45,841 nucleotides of DNA from JBIOJM01 sp044450785 (GTDB lineage: Bacteria; Planctomycetota; Planctomycetia; Isosphaerales; Isosphaeraceae): positions 1 through 45,841 of the forward strand of contig JBIOJM010000038.1 of assembly GCA_044450785.1 (NCBI GenBank), written 5' to 3'. Made by a program: the position numbers and the translations under genes. Shown piece after piece: positions 1 through 7,207 of this stretch. Under the pieces are notes generated by a model, which saw nothing but the letters and a program-made list of their open reading frames with translations, did not search any database and was not told the origin of the DNA. The first letter of the stretch is position 1. Every line of letters begins with the position of its first letter.

Positions 1-680
1 CCGCGTGATTCCTCGTAACGGGGCAACTTTGGTTGGGGTCGCCCGGTGCGAGACCCGCACGCCGGTAAATGTGGGGAATTGACCCCACTGCGACAACGGG
101 GAGGGAGTGGCCGTTTACCCCGGCCTCTCCCTTACCCACTACTGCTGATTCGTGTCGTCTGTCTGTTCCCAGGGCGTCGCCCTGGGCTGATATGTTACTG
201 CCCCGTCGGGGCGAAGACGCAAAGGCGCAGCTTCAAAACGCGCAATCGAGGCGTGACGAGCCTTGACGAGACTTTTCCACCCCGGTCAGCGTGTGTGCGC
301 TCTTTGTCCTCGCCGTTCCATGTCAAAGCCGTTCCCGCTCAACCCTCTTTGGCTCCCAGTTAGGCGTTCTCTCACCAGCCATCCGCGCTATCGGGGCATT
401 CGGCCTTCATCCTTCATCCTTATCATCTGTGGCGTCAGATCCAGCAAGCCGCCCGACGACAAATGCAAGACCCACAGCTTGCAACTAAGGAATTCGCTCG
501 GCAAGATAGAGATGATGCGGATCGGGCAAGAGAGTCAATGTTTGAGGTGCGGTGACCGATCGGGCGGACCGACGTTTCGCAGAAATCACACGAGACAAAG
601 CACGCTTCCAGAGCATTCCATACCAATCCATCATGGCGGCCGGCCAACGCCTTTGGCCGTTGCCAGTTGAGGAGAGCTTC
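1..680. other. Gene-free leader of the window
   Basis: I see no convincing coding frame here; the short open frames have arginine/proline/serine-rich, shadow-like translations. The stretch holds two perfect palindromes (168-186 and 200-212), listed separately, and the ribosome binding site of the metalloprotease gene just before 681. A promoter for the operon starting at 681 probably lies here, but no confident -35/-10 pair was found. Confidence 0.5.
168..212. repeat. Paired palindromes, REP-like element
   Basis: Bases 168-186 form a perfect 9-bp stem (CCCAGGGCG / CGCCCTGGG) around a single T. Twelve bases later, 200-212 form a second stem (GCCCC / GGGGC) with a 3-base loop. Two adjacent GC-rich hairpins in non-coding DNA are typical of bacterial REP/BIME elements. 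From memory, similar sequences recur in planctomycete intergenic regions, but this cannot be confirmed here. It could equally act as a transcript-end structure for a gene left of the window. Confidence 0.55.
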
Positions 681-3596
681 ATGAGTCGCATCATCGCATT
701 GGGATGGGCCGCGGCGCTCGCCGTCGTGCTCATCGCGGCGGATTTGCCGGCGCAAGAGCCGCACCCTGAAGGCGTCATCGATTTCGAGTCGGTCATTGCC
801 GGCGCCCGGGCGGGCGCGATGCAGCGAGGAAGGCCGAACCCGTTCCGCGACTTCAACGAGGTCACGAAAGGCGCCGAGAAGACCGAGGGACTGTTCACCC
901 TCTACAAGACCGGGGACCACCTCTACGGCGAGATCCGGCCCGATCAGTTCAACCAGACGCTGCTCGTGCCGATCACGATCGCGCGCGGCTTGGCCCAGGC
1001 GGGCGTCCCGGTCGGAGACGACGACACCGTGCTGATCTTCCGGCGAGTCGGCGAGCGGATTCAGCTCGTCCGGCGGAACATCCATTACAAGGCGACGGGC
1101 GGTGCTTCGCTGGACAAGTCGGTCCATCAGAACTACACCGACTCGGTCTTGATGGCGTTGCCGATCATTGCGCTCAATCCGCTCAAGGGGGGCGCGGCCT
1201 TGATCGACTTCTCCGATATCTTCATGACCGATTTCGCCGAGCTCAACCTGGGCATGCTGGATCGCGGCCGGAGCAGTTGGACCAAGGTCAAGGGATTCCC
1301 CCACAACATGGAGCTCGAGCTGGAGGCGACCTTCAGCGGCGGCGGCCGCCGCCGCTCGTTCATGGGCCACTCGGACGGTGTTGCGGATCATCGTGGGATC
1401 ACGGTGGTCATACACTACAGCCTGATGAAGACCCCCGATCACGGCTACCAGCCACGGACGGCCGACGACCGGGTCGGCCATTTCCTGAGTGCGACCAAGG
1501 ATTTCGGGGTTACCGACTCCGACTCGAATTTCGTCCGGATGATCAACCGATGGCGACTGGAAAAGGCCAATCCGCGCGCCAAGCTCTCGCCGCCCAAGAA
1601 ACAGATCGTCTGGTACGTGGAGGACACCGTGCCGATCGAGTACCGCCCTTACGTGGAAGAAGGCATCCGCGAGTGGAACAAGGCATTCGAGAAAATCGGC
1701 TTCAAGGATGCGATCGCGGTCCGTTGGGAAGAGGCCGGCCGCGACGATTTTGACCCGGAGGACACCAATTACTGCACGTTCCGCTGGATCACCAACGACA
1801 GTTCATACGCGAGGTCGTGCCTGCGCGCCAGCCCGCTCACCGGCGAGATGATCGATGGTGACGTCGTTTTCGACGCCAGCTTCATTCGCTACTGGAAACA
1901 ACAGTACGCTCTCTTGATCGGCAGCACCACGGCCGCGGGCGGACAGGCCGAGGCAACACCGCTCGCACTCGGTGAGGTGATCAGCCCGATCCTGGCCGCC
2001 AAGATGGGCTACGGCCAGCCTCAGGCCCGTGCGCTCTTGGGGATGGAGGCGCTCGACAAGGACCCGAATCGGATGGTCCCCGAGATCGTACCGGCCAATC
2101 ACAGTCCACTCGCATGGGAGCTGGCCAAAAACTTTGCGCGCGGAACGCGCGGCTTCTGCCAGTTCCAGACCGGATTGCAGAATGATTTCGGACTGGCCTC
2201 GATCGCACTCGCCGACACCAAGGGGCCTGAGAAGCCGCCAGCCGACAAGGCGGCCAAGAAGCCACAGCCCAAGGACGAGCTTCCCGAGGAGTTCGTCGGG
2301 CAGGCGATCAAGGAGATCGTGATGCATGAGGTCGGACACTCGCTGGGCCTGCGACATAACTTCAAGGCCAGCACGATGCTGACGGCCAACCAGCTCAACG
2401 ACACCTCGATCACCCGCGTGAAAGGTTTGGTCGGAAGCGTCATGGACTACAGCCCGGTCAACATCGCCCCCAAGGGCAAGAAGCAGGGCGATTACTACAC
2501 GACGACGCTCGGCCCCTATGACTACTGGGCGATCGAGTACGCCTACAAGCCGGTCGAGGGAGACGAGGCGACCGAGCTCAAGAAAGTCGCTTCCCGCGCA
2601 CCCGAGCACGACCTGGTGTACGCGACCGATGAAGACTCGATTTTGAACGACGACCCCTATGCCAATCGCTGGGACCTCGGCTCGGACCCCTGCGAGTTCG
2701 GCAAGGCGAGGATCGCGCTCGCCTCTGATCTGCTCAAGGACCTCGACGCGCGGGTCGTGAAGGACGGCGACTCGTGGACAAGGACCCGGCGTGCCTTCGG
2801 AGTCTTGCTCGAACAGTGGGGCGACGGGGCGACGCTCGCCTCCCAGTACATCGGCGGCCAGTCCGTGTCGCGCGATCACAAGGCCGACAAGGACGCGCGT
2901 GACCCGATCGTCCCCGTGGCCGGCGCCAAGCAGCGCGAGTGCCTGAAGTTCATCACCGACTCGATCCTGAGCGACAAGGCGTTCCAGTTCTCGCCGGCCT
3001 TGCTCCGCCGGCTGGGAACCGATCGGTGGAACCACTGGGGTTCCGAGGGCTTCTTTGGCTCGACCGTCGACATCTCGGTGCTCGAACGGATCCTCGGCAT
3101 CCAGAAGATCGCGCTGGGGCACTGTTTGAGCCCGGCGACACTCGCACGGATCGAGAACCAGCAGTTGCAGGCCGAGCCGGGCTCCGATCCGCTCCGTCTG
3201 GAGCAGGTCTTCCGGTCCCTGACCGACGGGATCTGGTCCGACCTCGATCACCTGCCGGCCTCGGCCGGTGACAAGACCGGCAAGTTCGCCCTCTCGACCA
3301 TCCGCCGCAATCTCCAGCGCGAATACCTGCGGCGCCTGAGCAACATGGTGCTGGGGAGCAGCTCCAACTCCTACGGCGACATGTACAGCTATATGATCTT
3401 CCTCGGCGGCAACGGCTCGTTGCCGGCCGACGCCCGCGCCCTGGCCCGGCTGCACCTCAAGGAGATCAACAGCCGGATCAGCAAGGTCCTGGAGACGAGC
3501 AACCTGAACATCGACGATCCGAGCCGCGCTCACCTCGACGAGAGCCGTCATCGCATCACCAAGGTCCTTGAAGCCAACCTGGACGCCCAGCCGTGA
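681..3596 (+). CDS. Exported zinc-dependent metalloprotease (DUF5117/DUF4953-type metzincin)
   Basis: Predicted 971-residue secreted zinc endopeptidase. The start at 681 is chosen over an in-frame ATG at 552 because GAGGAG lies just before it and the protein then opens with a signal peptide (MSRIIALGWAAALAVVLIAA, ending near LPAQ). The middle carries the extended zinc motif HEVGHSLGLRH: H549, H553 and H559 as ligands and E550 as catalytic base. A Met-turn follows at SVMDY (M588), as expected in metzincins. The N-terminal segment up to the catalytic region resembles DUF5118/DUF5117 and the catalytic part DUF4953, a family widespread in Bacteroidetes and Planctomycetes. The substrate is unknown. 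It is the first gene of a three-gene run with 40 bp to the next gene. A lysine/proline-rich linker lies just before the HExxH helix. Confidence 0.9.
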   Translation: MSRIIALGWAAALAVVLIAADLPAQEPHPEGVIDFESVIAGARAGAMQRGRPNPFRDFNEVTKGAEKTEGLFTLYKTGDHLYGEIRPDQFNQTLLVPITIARGLAQAGVPVGDDDTVLIFRRVGERIQLVRRNIHYKATGGASLDKSVHQNYTDSVLMALPIIALNPLKGGAALIDFSDIFMTDFAELNLGMLDRGRSSWTKVKGFPHNMELELEATFSGGGRRRSFMGHSDGVADHRGITVVIHYSLMKTPDHGYQPRTADDRVGHFLSATKDFGVTDSDSNFVRMINRWRLEKANPRAKLSPPKKQIVWYVEDTVPIEYRPYVEEGIREWNKAFEKIGFKDAIAVRWEEAGRDDFDPEDTNYCTFRWITNDSSYARSCLRASPLTGEMIDGDVVFDASFIRYWKQQYALLIGSTTAAGGQAEATPLALGEVISPILAAKMGYGQPQARALLGMEALDKDPNRMVPEIVPANHSPLAWELAKNFARGTRGFCQFQTGLQNDFGLASIALADTKGPEKPPADKAAKKPQPKDELPEEFVGQAIKEIVMHEVGHSLGLRHNFKASTMLTANQLNDTSITRVKGLVGSVMDYSPVNIAPKGKKQGDYYTTTLGPYDYWAIEYAYKPVEGDEATELKKVASRAPEHDLVYATDEDSILNDDPYANRWDLGSDPCEFGKARIALASDLLKDLDARVVKDGDSWTRTRRAFGVLLEQWGDGATLASQYIGGQSVSRDHKADKDARDPIVPVAGAKQRECLKFITDSILSDKAFQFSPALLRRLGTDRWNHWGSEGFFGSTVDISVLERILGIQKIALGHCLSPATLARIENQQLQAEPGSDPLRLEQVFRSLTDGIWSDLDHLPASAGDKTGKFALSTIRRNLQREYLRRLSNMVLGSSSNSYGDMYSYMIFLGGNGSLPADARALARLHLKEINSRISKVLETSNLNIDDPSRAHLDESRHRITKVLEANLDAQP

Positions 3597-3636
3597 ACCG
3601 TTTCACCCAGGGACTCGAAGGCCGGGGAGGACCGAG

Positions 3637-4419
3637 ATGTTTGATCGATTGCGATTGATCGGCGCCGCGGCGGTGAGCGCGGGGCTCGTCGGGCTGGCGC
3701 TGGCGTCGGGCACGAGCCCACAGGGGCCGCCGGCCCGGCCCCGACCCGGCCTGACGGCTCAACAGACCAAGGAGGCCGTCAACCTCGCCAAGGGGGCGAT
3801 GCGCGAGCTGAGAAAGAAGACCGAGGGGGCTTCAACCCCGGGCGCTGACCTGCGTGAGTACATCGTCGGTGTCGAGCTGCTCGCCCCGAAGGAGACCGCG
3901 GCCCCTGCTACCAAGGAGGCCGCTCCTCCCGCCGAAGGCGACGAACCCTCCAAGACGAAGGCTCAGGAAAAGGAGGGAGAGGAGAAGCAAGAAGAGAAAG
4001 AGAAGCGTGCGGGCCCGCTGGCCATCGTCACCTCGTATCGCTACTTCGACGACATCACCGTGTTCTCGACGATCAACCTGGGAACGGGCCGGGTCGTCAA
4101 GGTCGAGGCCGCTCAGCATCTGCGCACTCCTCTGTCCGACACCGAGTTCGAGGAGGCCAGGGACCTGGCTCGCGAGAAGAGCAACGAGGTGAAACGGCTC
4201 TACGAGCGGTTTGGCGACCAGCTCAGCGTCTACCCGCAATTCAGCCAGTTTAACGTCAAGGACGACCCAAGGATCAACCGGGTCGTGCACTTGACTTACC
4301 GCCTCGGCAAGCGAGATCTGAGCTATCCGCGCCCACAGGTGAACCTGACCACGCGCGAGGTCGAGACGCCGGCTCCCGAAGCCGATGTCGAGCCCAAGGC
4401 GCGGCGGCGTTCACCATGA
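3637..4419 (+). CDS. Exported copper amine oxidase N2/N3-like domain protein
   Basis: 260-residue protein. The start at 3637 is preceded by GGGGAGG (3624-3630) and gives a hydrophobic signal peptide; a longer in-frame start at 3568 lies inside the metalloprotease gene. After the signal comes a segment like the cystatin-like N2 domain of copper amine oxidases (LTAQQTKEAVNLAKGAM...). A Glu/Lys-rich charged linker follows at about residues 95-125. Next is a strand-turn-strand stretch (YRYFDDITVFSTINLGTG) ending in LRTPLSDTEFEEA, matching the usual 'DL-x-x-G-x-V ... P-x-x-x-x-E-x-x-x-A' pattern of N2 into N3. It stops inside the ATGA overlap with the next open frame, which supplies the catalytic domain. 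The assignment rests on pattern memory and gene context, so it is an inference. Confidence 0.6.
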   Translation: MFDRLRLIGAAAVSAGLVGLALASGTSPQGPPARPRPGLTAQQTKEAVNLAKGAMRELRKKTEGASTPGADLREYIVGVELLAPKETAAPATKEAAPPAEGDEPSKTKAQEKEGEEKQEEKEKRAGPLAIVTSYRYFDDITVFSTINLGTGRVVKVEAAQHLRTPLSDTEFEEARDLAREKSNEVKRLYERFGDQLSVYPQFSQFNVKDDPRINRVVHLTYRLGKRDLSYPRPQVNLTTREVETPAPEADVEPKARRRSP

Positions 4420-4481
4420 GAGTCAGGCGGCCGCCGGCGAACGTGGTCGACACCGAACCGATGGTCAAGAGAGGACTCCGC

Positions 4482-5822
4482 ATGCACGTGCCGTCATTCC
4501 GCGCCGGCGCGCTTCTGGCGCTTCTCGTCCTGCAAGCCGCGTCCCCGGCCGCCGTTGCGCAGCAATACTTCCGGAGGACGCTGGTCGACCCCCCCGCGCA
4601 GGAGGCGACCGCCGAGTTCCTGGTGAGCGAGTCGGGCGGGCAGGACCCACGCAAGGGGACCGCCTGGAAGGTGCATTTCGCCCGCGGCCTCCACAAGGGC
4701 CTCTACATCACCGGTGCATGGTTCAAACGCGACCTGAGCGAGGACTGGATCAAGGTCTTGAACGACGCGCGGATCGCCGAGTTGTTCGTCCCCTACCACA
4801 AGGCCAGTTTCATCCGCTACTACGACCTGACCACCTTCTCCTTCCCGCTGGCCGAGGTCAAGGCTGAGGACGCCGGTCCGTTCGGTACGCTGATGCCGCC
4901 GTTCCAGGGCGATCCGTACGCGACGGTCGTGAAGGAAGTCCGCGACCGCGGCCTGGCCTGGAAGGATTACGCCCACGGCGTCCGCCGGGGGCGCGAGCTG
5001 GTCATCTGGGGCGCGCTCGAGGCAGGCAATTACATGTACCTCATGTCTTACGCATTCCACGACGACGGCACGATCGCGTTCCGGGTCGGCGCGACCGGCC
5101 AGAACCTCCCCGGTCACCGCCAGGAAGCCCATACCCACAGCGCCCACTGGCGCATCGACGTCGACCTGGTGGATGGAGCCAAGAACTCGGCCATGCTGAT
5201 GCGGCACATCGAGGATCCCACCGGTCTGAGCGCGGAGGACCTCAAGGAACCGTTCAACGGCGGGCTCGAGGGAGGCGTCGACTGGGACCCGAAAGAATTC
5301 ACGATGATCCGTGTCGAATGCGAGAAAACGAATGCCCGTGGCGAGCGGATCGGCTATGACCTGATGCCGCTCCGGTACGGGACGCCGCGGCACAACGAGG
5401 AGTTCACCCGGCACGATCTCTGGGTCAGCCGTTCTCACCCCGAGCGGCCCATGGAGTTCATCTTCGCCAACTTGCCGAACATCGTCAAAGACGAGGAAGT
5501 CGTGGAGCAGACCGACATCGTGCTCTGGTGCAACTCGGCGGTGCACCACGAGCCGCGGAACGAGGATGGCAAGCCCGGCTCCGCTCCACGGCTCTGGTTT
5601 GGCGACGACGCCTGGGAGGGCTCCGCATTGGTGATGTGGAGCGGCTTCGATCTGCGCCCTCGGAACTTCTTCGACCGGACGCCGTTCTACCCCTACTCGC
5701 CCGAGCCCCCGCGGCCCCTGGCCAACCAGCGAACCGGACCCACAGTTGGCGAACCGAACCAACGGAGATCGACGGCCGTCGAGACCCCGAGACGCGATCC
5801 AGAACCGGATCGACGCAGATGA
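4482..5822 (+). CDS. Copper amine oxidase-like catalytic domain protein, exported
   Basis: 446-residue protein with a signal peptide (ALLALLVLQAASPAAVAQ). The open frame begins at ATG 4416, overlapping the upstream stop, and has another ATG at 4461. ATG 4482 is preferred because AAGAGAGGA (4467-4475) sits at good spacing. The core carries the marks of a copper amine oxidase. N183-Y184-M-Y186 matches the NY-[DE]-Y motif whose first Tyr becomes the topaquinone cofactor. H217-T-H219 matches the paired copper ligands. H356-E-P-R matches the third copper ligand region (H-x-P-R-x-E-D). The C-terminal FDLRPRNFFDRTP matches the family's closing motif. Unlike typical enzymes of roughly 640-720 residues, it lacks N-terminal N2/N3 domains, which the preceding gene seems to provide. 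The acidic residue usually after NY is Met here. Likely substrate: a primary amine, unspecified. Confidence 0.8.
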   Translation: MHVPSFRAGALLALLVLQAASPAAVAQQYFRRTLVDPPAQEATAEFLVSESGGQDPRKGTAWKVHFARGLHKGLYITGAWFKRDLSEDWIKVLNDARIAELFVPYHKASFIRYYDLTTFSFPLAEVKAEDAGPFGTLMPPFQGDPYATVVKEVRDRGLAWKDYAHGVRRGRELVIWGALEAGNYMYLMSYAFHDDGTIAFRVGATGQNLPGHRQEAHTHSAHWRIDVDLVDGAKNSAMLMRHIEDPTGLSAEDLKEPFNGGLEGGVDWDPKEFTMIRVECEKTNARGERIGYDLMPLRYGTPRHNEEFTRHDLWVSRSHPERPMEFIFANLPNIVKDEEVVEQTDIVLWCNSAVHHEPRNEDGKPGSAPRLWFGDDAWEGSALVMWSGFDLRPRNFFDRTPFYPYSPEPPRPLANQRTGPTVGEPNQRRSTAVETPRRDPEPDRRR

Positions 5823-5852
5823 ACTGGCGGGCTGTCAACTGTCGATTGATGG

Positions 5853-5904
5853 GTTGGAGTACCGCCTTTAGGCGGAAAGGACCGGCTGAAGCCGGGACTC
5901 CAAC
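5853..5904. repeat. Cloverleaf-like inverted repeat, REP-like
   Basis: An outer stem GTTGGAGT (5853-5860) / ACTCCAAC (5897-5904) encloses two inner hairpins, CCGCC-TTTA-GGCGG at 5862-5875 and CCGGCT-GA-AGCCGG at 5882-5895. As single-stranded DNA or RNA it would fold as a three-way junction. It sits between the end of the oxidase gene and the convergent lgt, where it might also serve as a transcript end for both strands. Confidence 0.6.
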
Positions 5905-5920
5905 ATGGACCGTGGACAAT

Positions 5921-5981
5921 GAGCGGAATGGCGCTAGCCACCGGTACGTTGGGATCACCGGCGGCTAGCGCCGTGCCGCTC
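5921..5981. repeat. Long inverted repeat, REP-like
   Basis: Left arm GAGCGG-AAT-GGCGCTAGCC (5921-5939) pairs with right arm GGCTAGCGCC-GTG-CCGCTC (5963-5981). Between them ACCGG/CCGGC adds further pairing around a short loop. It lies 16 bp after the cloverleaf element and ends 27 bp before the 3' end of lgt. The arms carry the 10-bp core GGCGCTAGCC, which I recall from planctomycete intergenic repeats (memory, unchecked). Confidence 0.6.
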
Positions 5982-6008
5982 AAATCAAGATTGACAAGGC
6001 ACCAGGTC

Positions 6009-6887
6009 TCACCCCCGAGCTTCCCCTGTCGGGCTGCCCCGGGCGCAATGTGTCTCAACCAGAATCGCCGGCCCCGCGGTGACCTGACGTCCTTGCGGCC
6101 TCCCTCTCAGACCGAACCAGAGCGCCAGACCGAAGATCAAGAGGGCGACGCTGATATTTTGTGACGAGGTCATGCCCGCGAACACCGCATGCTCGTCGGC
6201 CCGGAGCGCCTCGACCGGCCAGCGACTCGAAGAGTAGAGGATCATGAGCAGAGCCATGACCTCGCCGGGCCGGCGGCGACGAGCAAAATGAGCCAGGAGG
6301 AGCCCGAGGACGATGAACCCGGCCAGGGCCGCGTAGAGCTGGGTGGGATGCACTGGCAACGATGCCGGCGCACCCGGCGAGATCAAGCCGGCGTTCAACT
6401 GGCGGACCCAGGCATGGGAGCCTGCCGGACAACGAACCGCCCAGGGGAGCGCGCAGACCGCGCCATCGCAGCAGCCGTTCAAGAAACAGCCGATCCGGCC
6501 CATCGCTGCTCCGACCGCCACGGCCGGCGCGACCGCGTCGGCCACCGGCCAGAAGGGAAATGGGCGCCGGTACCAGTAAATCAAGGAACCGGTCAGCCCC
6601 CCCAAGATGCAACCATAGAAGACGTTTCCCCCTTGCCAGCTCCGGAAGATGTCTCCCGCGCTCTGGATCGTCTCGGGGTGGAGAATAACGTACAGCCCGC
6701 GCGCGCCGACCACTCCGCCCAGGAACAGCCAGGTCGCCAGCTCGTAGATGATGTTCGGATCGAGCTTCTCGCGCTTCACGCGCCAGACAGCCATTGCGAG
6801 CGCGGCGAAGCAGGCCAGGAAGATCAACACTCCGTAGCTATGGATCTTGATCTCCCACCCCGGAATGACGAACAAGATCGGCCGCAT
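6009..6887 (-). CDS. lgt: Prolipoprotein diacylglyceryl transferase (Lgt)
   Basis: 292-residue integral membrane enzyme that transfers diacylglycerol from phosphatidylglycerol to the lipobox cysteine of prolipoproteins, the first step of lipoprotein maturation. The start at 6887 (MRPILFVIPG) has GGGAGG at about 6896-6901; the longer open frame to 7013 has an unconvincing N-terminus. Seen: at least six hydrophobic segments, 'GVVGARGLYVILH', the signature region as GRIGCFLNGCC (Arg and Asn of the usual GR-x-x-N-F-x-N-x-E kept), and SRWPVEALRADE near the C-terminus matching the conserved R-x-x-x-E segment. The His of the classical 'FHGG' motif is Tyr here (VFYGC). The cysteine pair after the signature Asn is unlike the E. 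coli enzyme. A lipoprotein substrate candidate is encoded at 44757. Confidence 0.88.
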   Translation of the reverse strand: MRPILFVIPGWEIKIHSYGVLIFLACFAALAMAVWRVKREKLDPNIIYELATWLFLGGVVGARGLYVILHPETIQSAGDIFRSWQGGNVFYGCILGGLTGSLIYWYRRPFPFWPVADAVAPAVAVGAAMGRIGCFLNGCCDGAVCALPWAVRCPAGSHAWVRQLNAGLISPGAPASLPVHPTQLYAALAGFIVLGLLLAHFARRRRPGEVMALLMILYSSSRWPVEALRADEHAVFAGMTSSQNISVALLIFGLALWFGLRGRPQGRQVTAGPAILVETHCARGSPTGEARG

Positions 6888-7207
6888 CCTTGCGTCCCTC
6901 CCGTCGGATCGTCTGATGAGATCTCGATCGCGGAACCGCCCTACGCGCTGCGACTGGGATGACACTGGCACAGCCAGTGGCACCCGGCAACAGGTCGATC
7001 GAGCCGAAGCCAACTGGGGCGGAACCCGTCCGCGGCAAGATGACAGGGATGCTTCATTCGTTCAAGATCAGAAAGGGAACGGCCGAGGTTTTCTTTCGCG
7101 ATCGCCAGGCCGGCCCGCGCCGGGATGGCCAACCCCGCGAGGCACCCTTCTACGAACTCGTCGTGGCATCACAGTCTTCCTTTCTCGGGCTTTGTCCCCA
7201 GTCTGAC
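6888..7207. other. Intergenic region upstream of lgt
   Basis: This 320-bp gap lies between two minus-strand genes, the start of lgt and the stop of the giant surface protein. It carries the lgt ribosome binding site, presumably its promoter, and the small palindrome at 6963-6979. I see no gene in it. Confidence 0.4.
6963..6979. repeat. Short perfect hairpin
   Basis: CACTGGC-ACA-GCCAGTG, a 7-bp perfect stem with a 3-base loop, about 75 bp upstream of the lgt start. It may be a repeat-family member or a transcript-end hairpin for the surface-protein transcript. No T tract follows on either strand. Confidence 0.45.

Noticed and set aside
46..670. Short plus-strand open frames at the left end (46-363, 263-670)
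   Set aside because: Ser/Arg/Pro-rich products, no ribosome binding sites, and they run through palindromes.
1803..3551. A 582-codon minus-strand open frame opposite the metalloprotease, and a 422-codon one at 4494-5762 opposite the oxidase
   Set aside because: The sense strands carry clear catalytic motifs; the antisense products show none.
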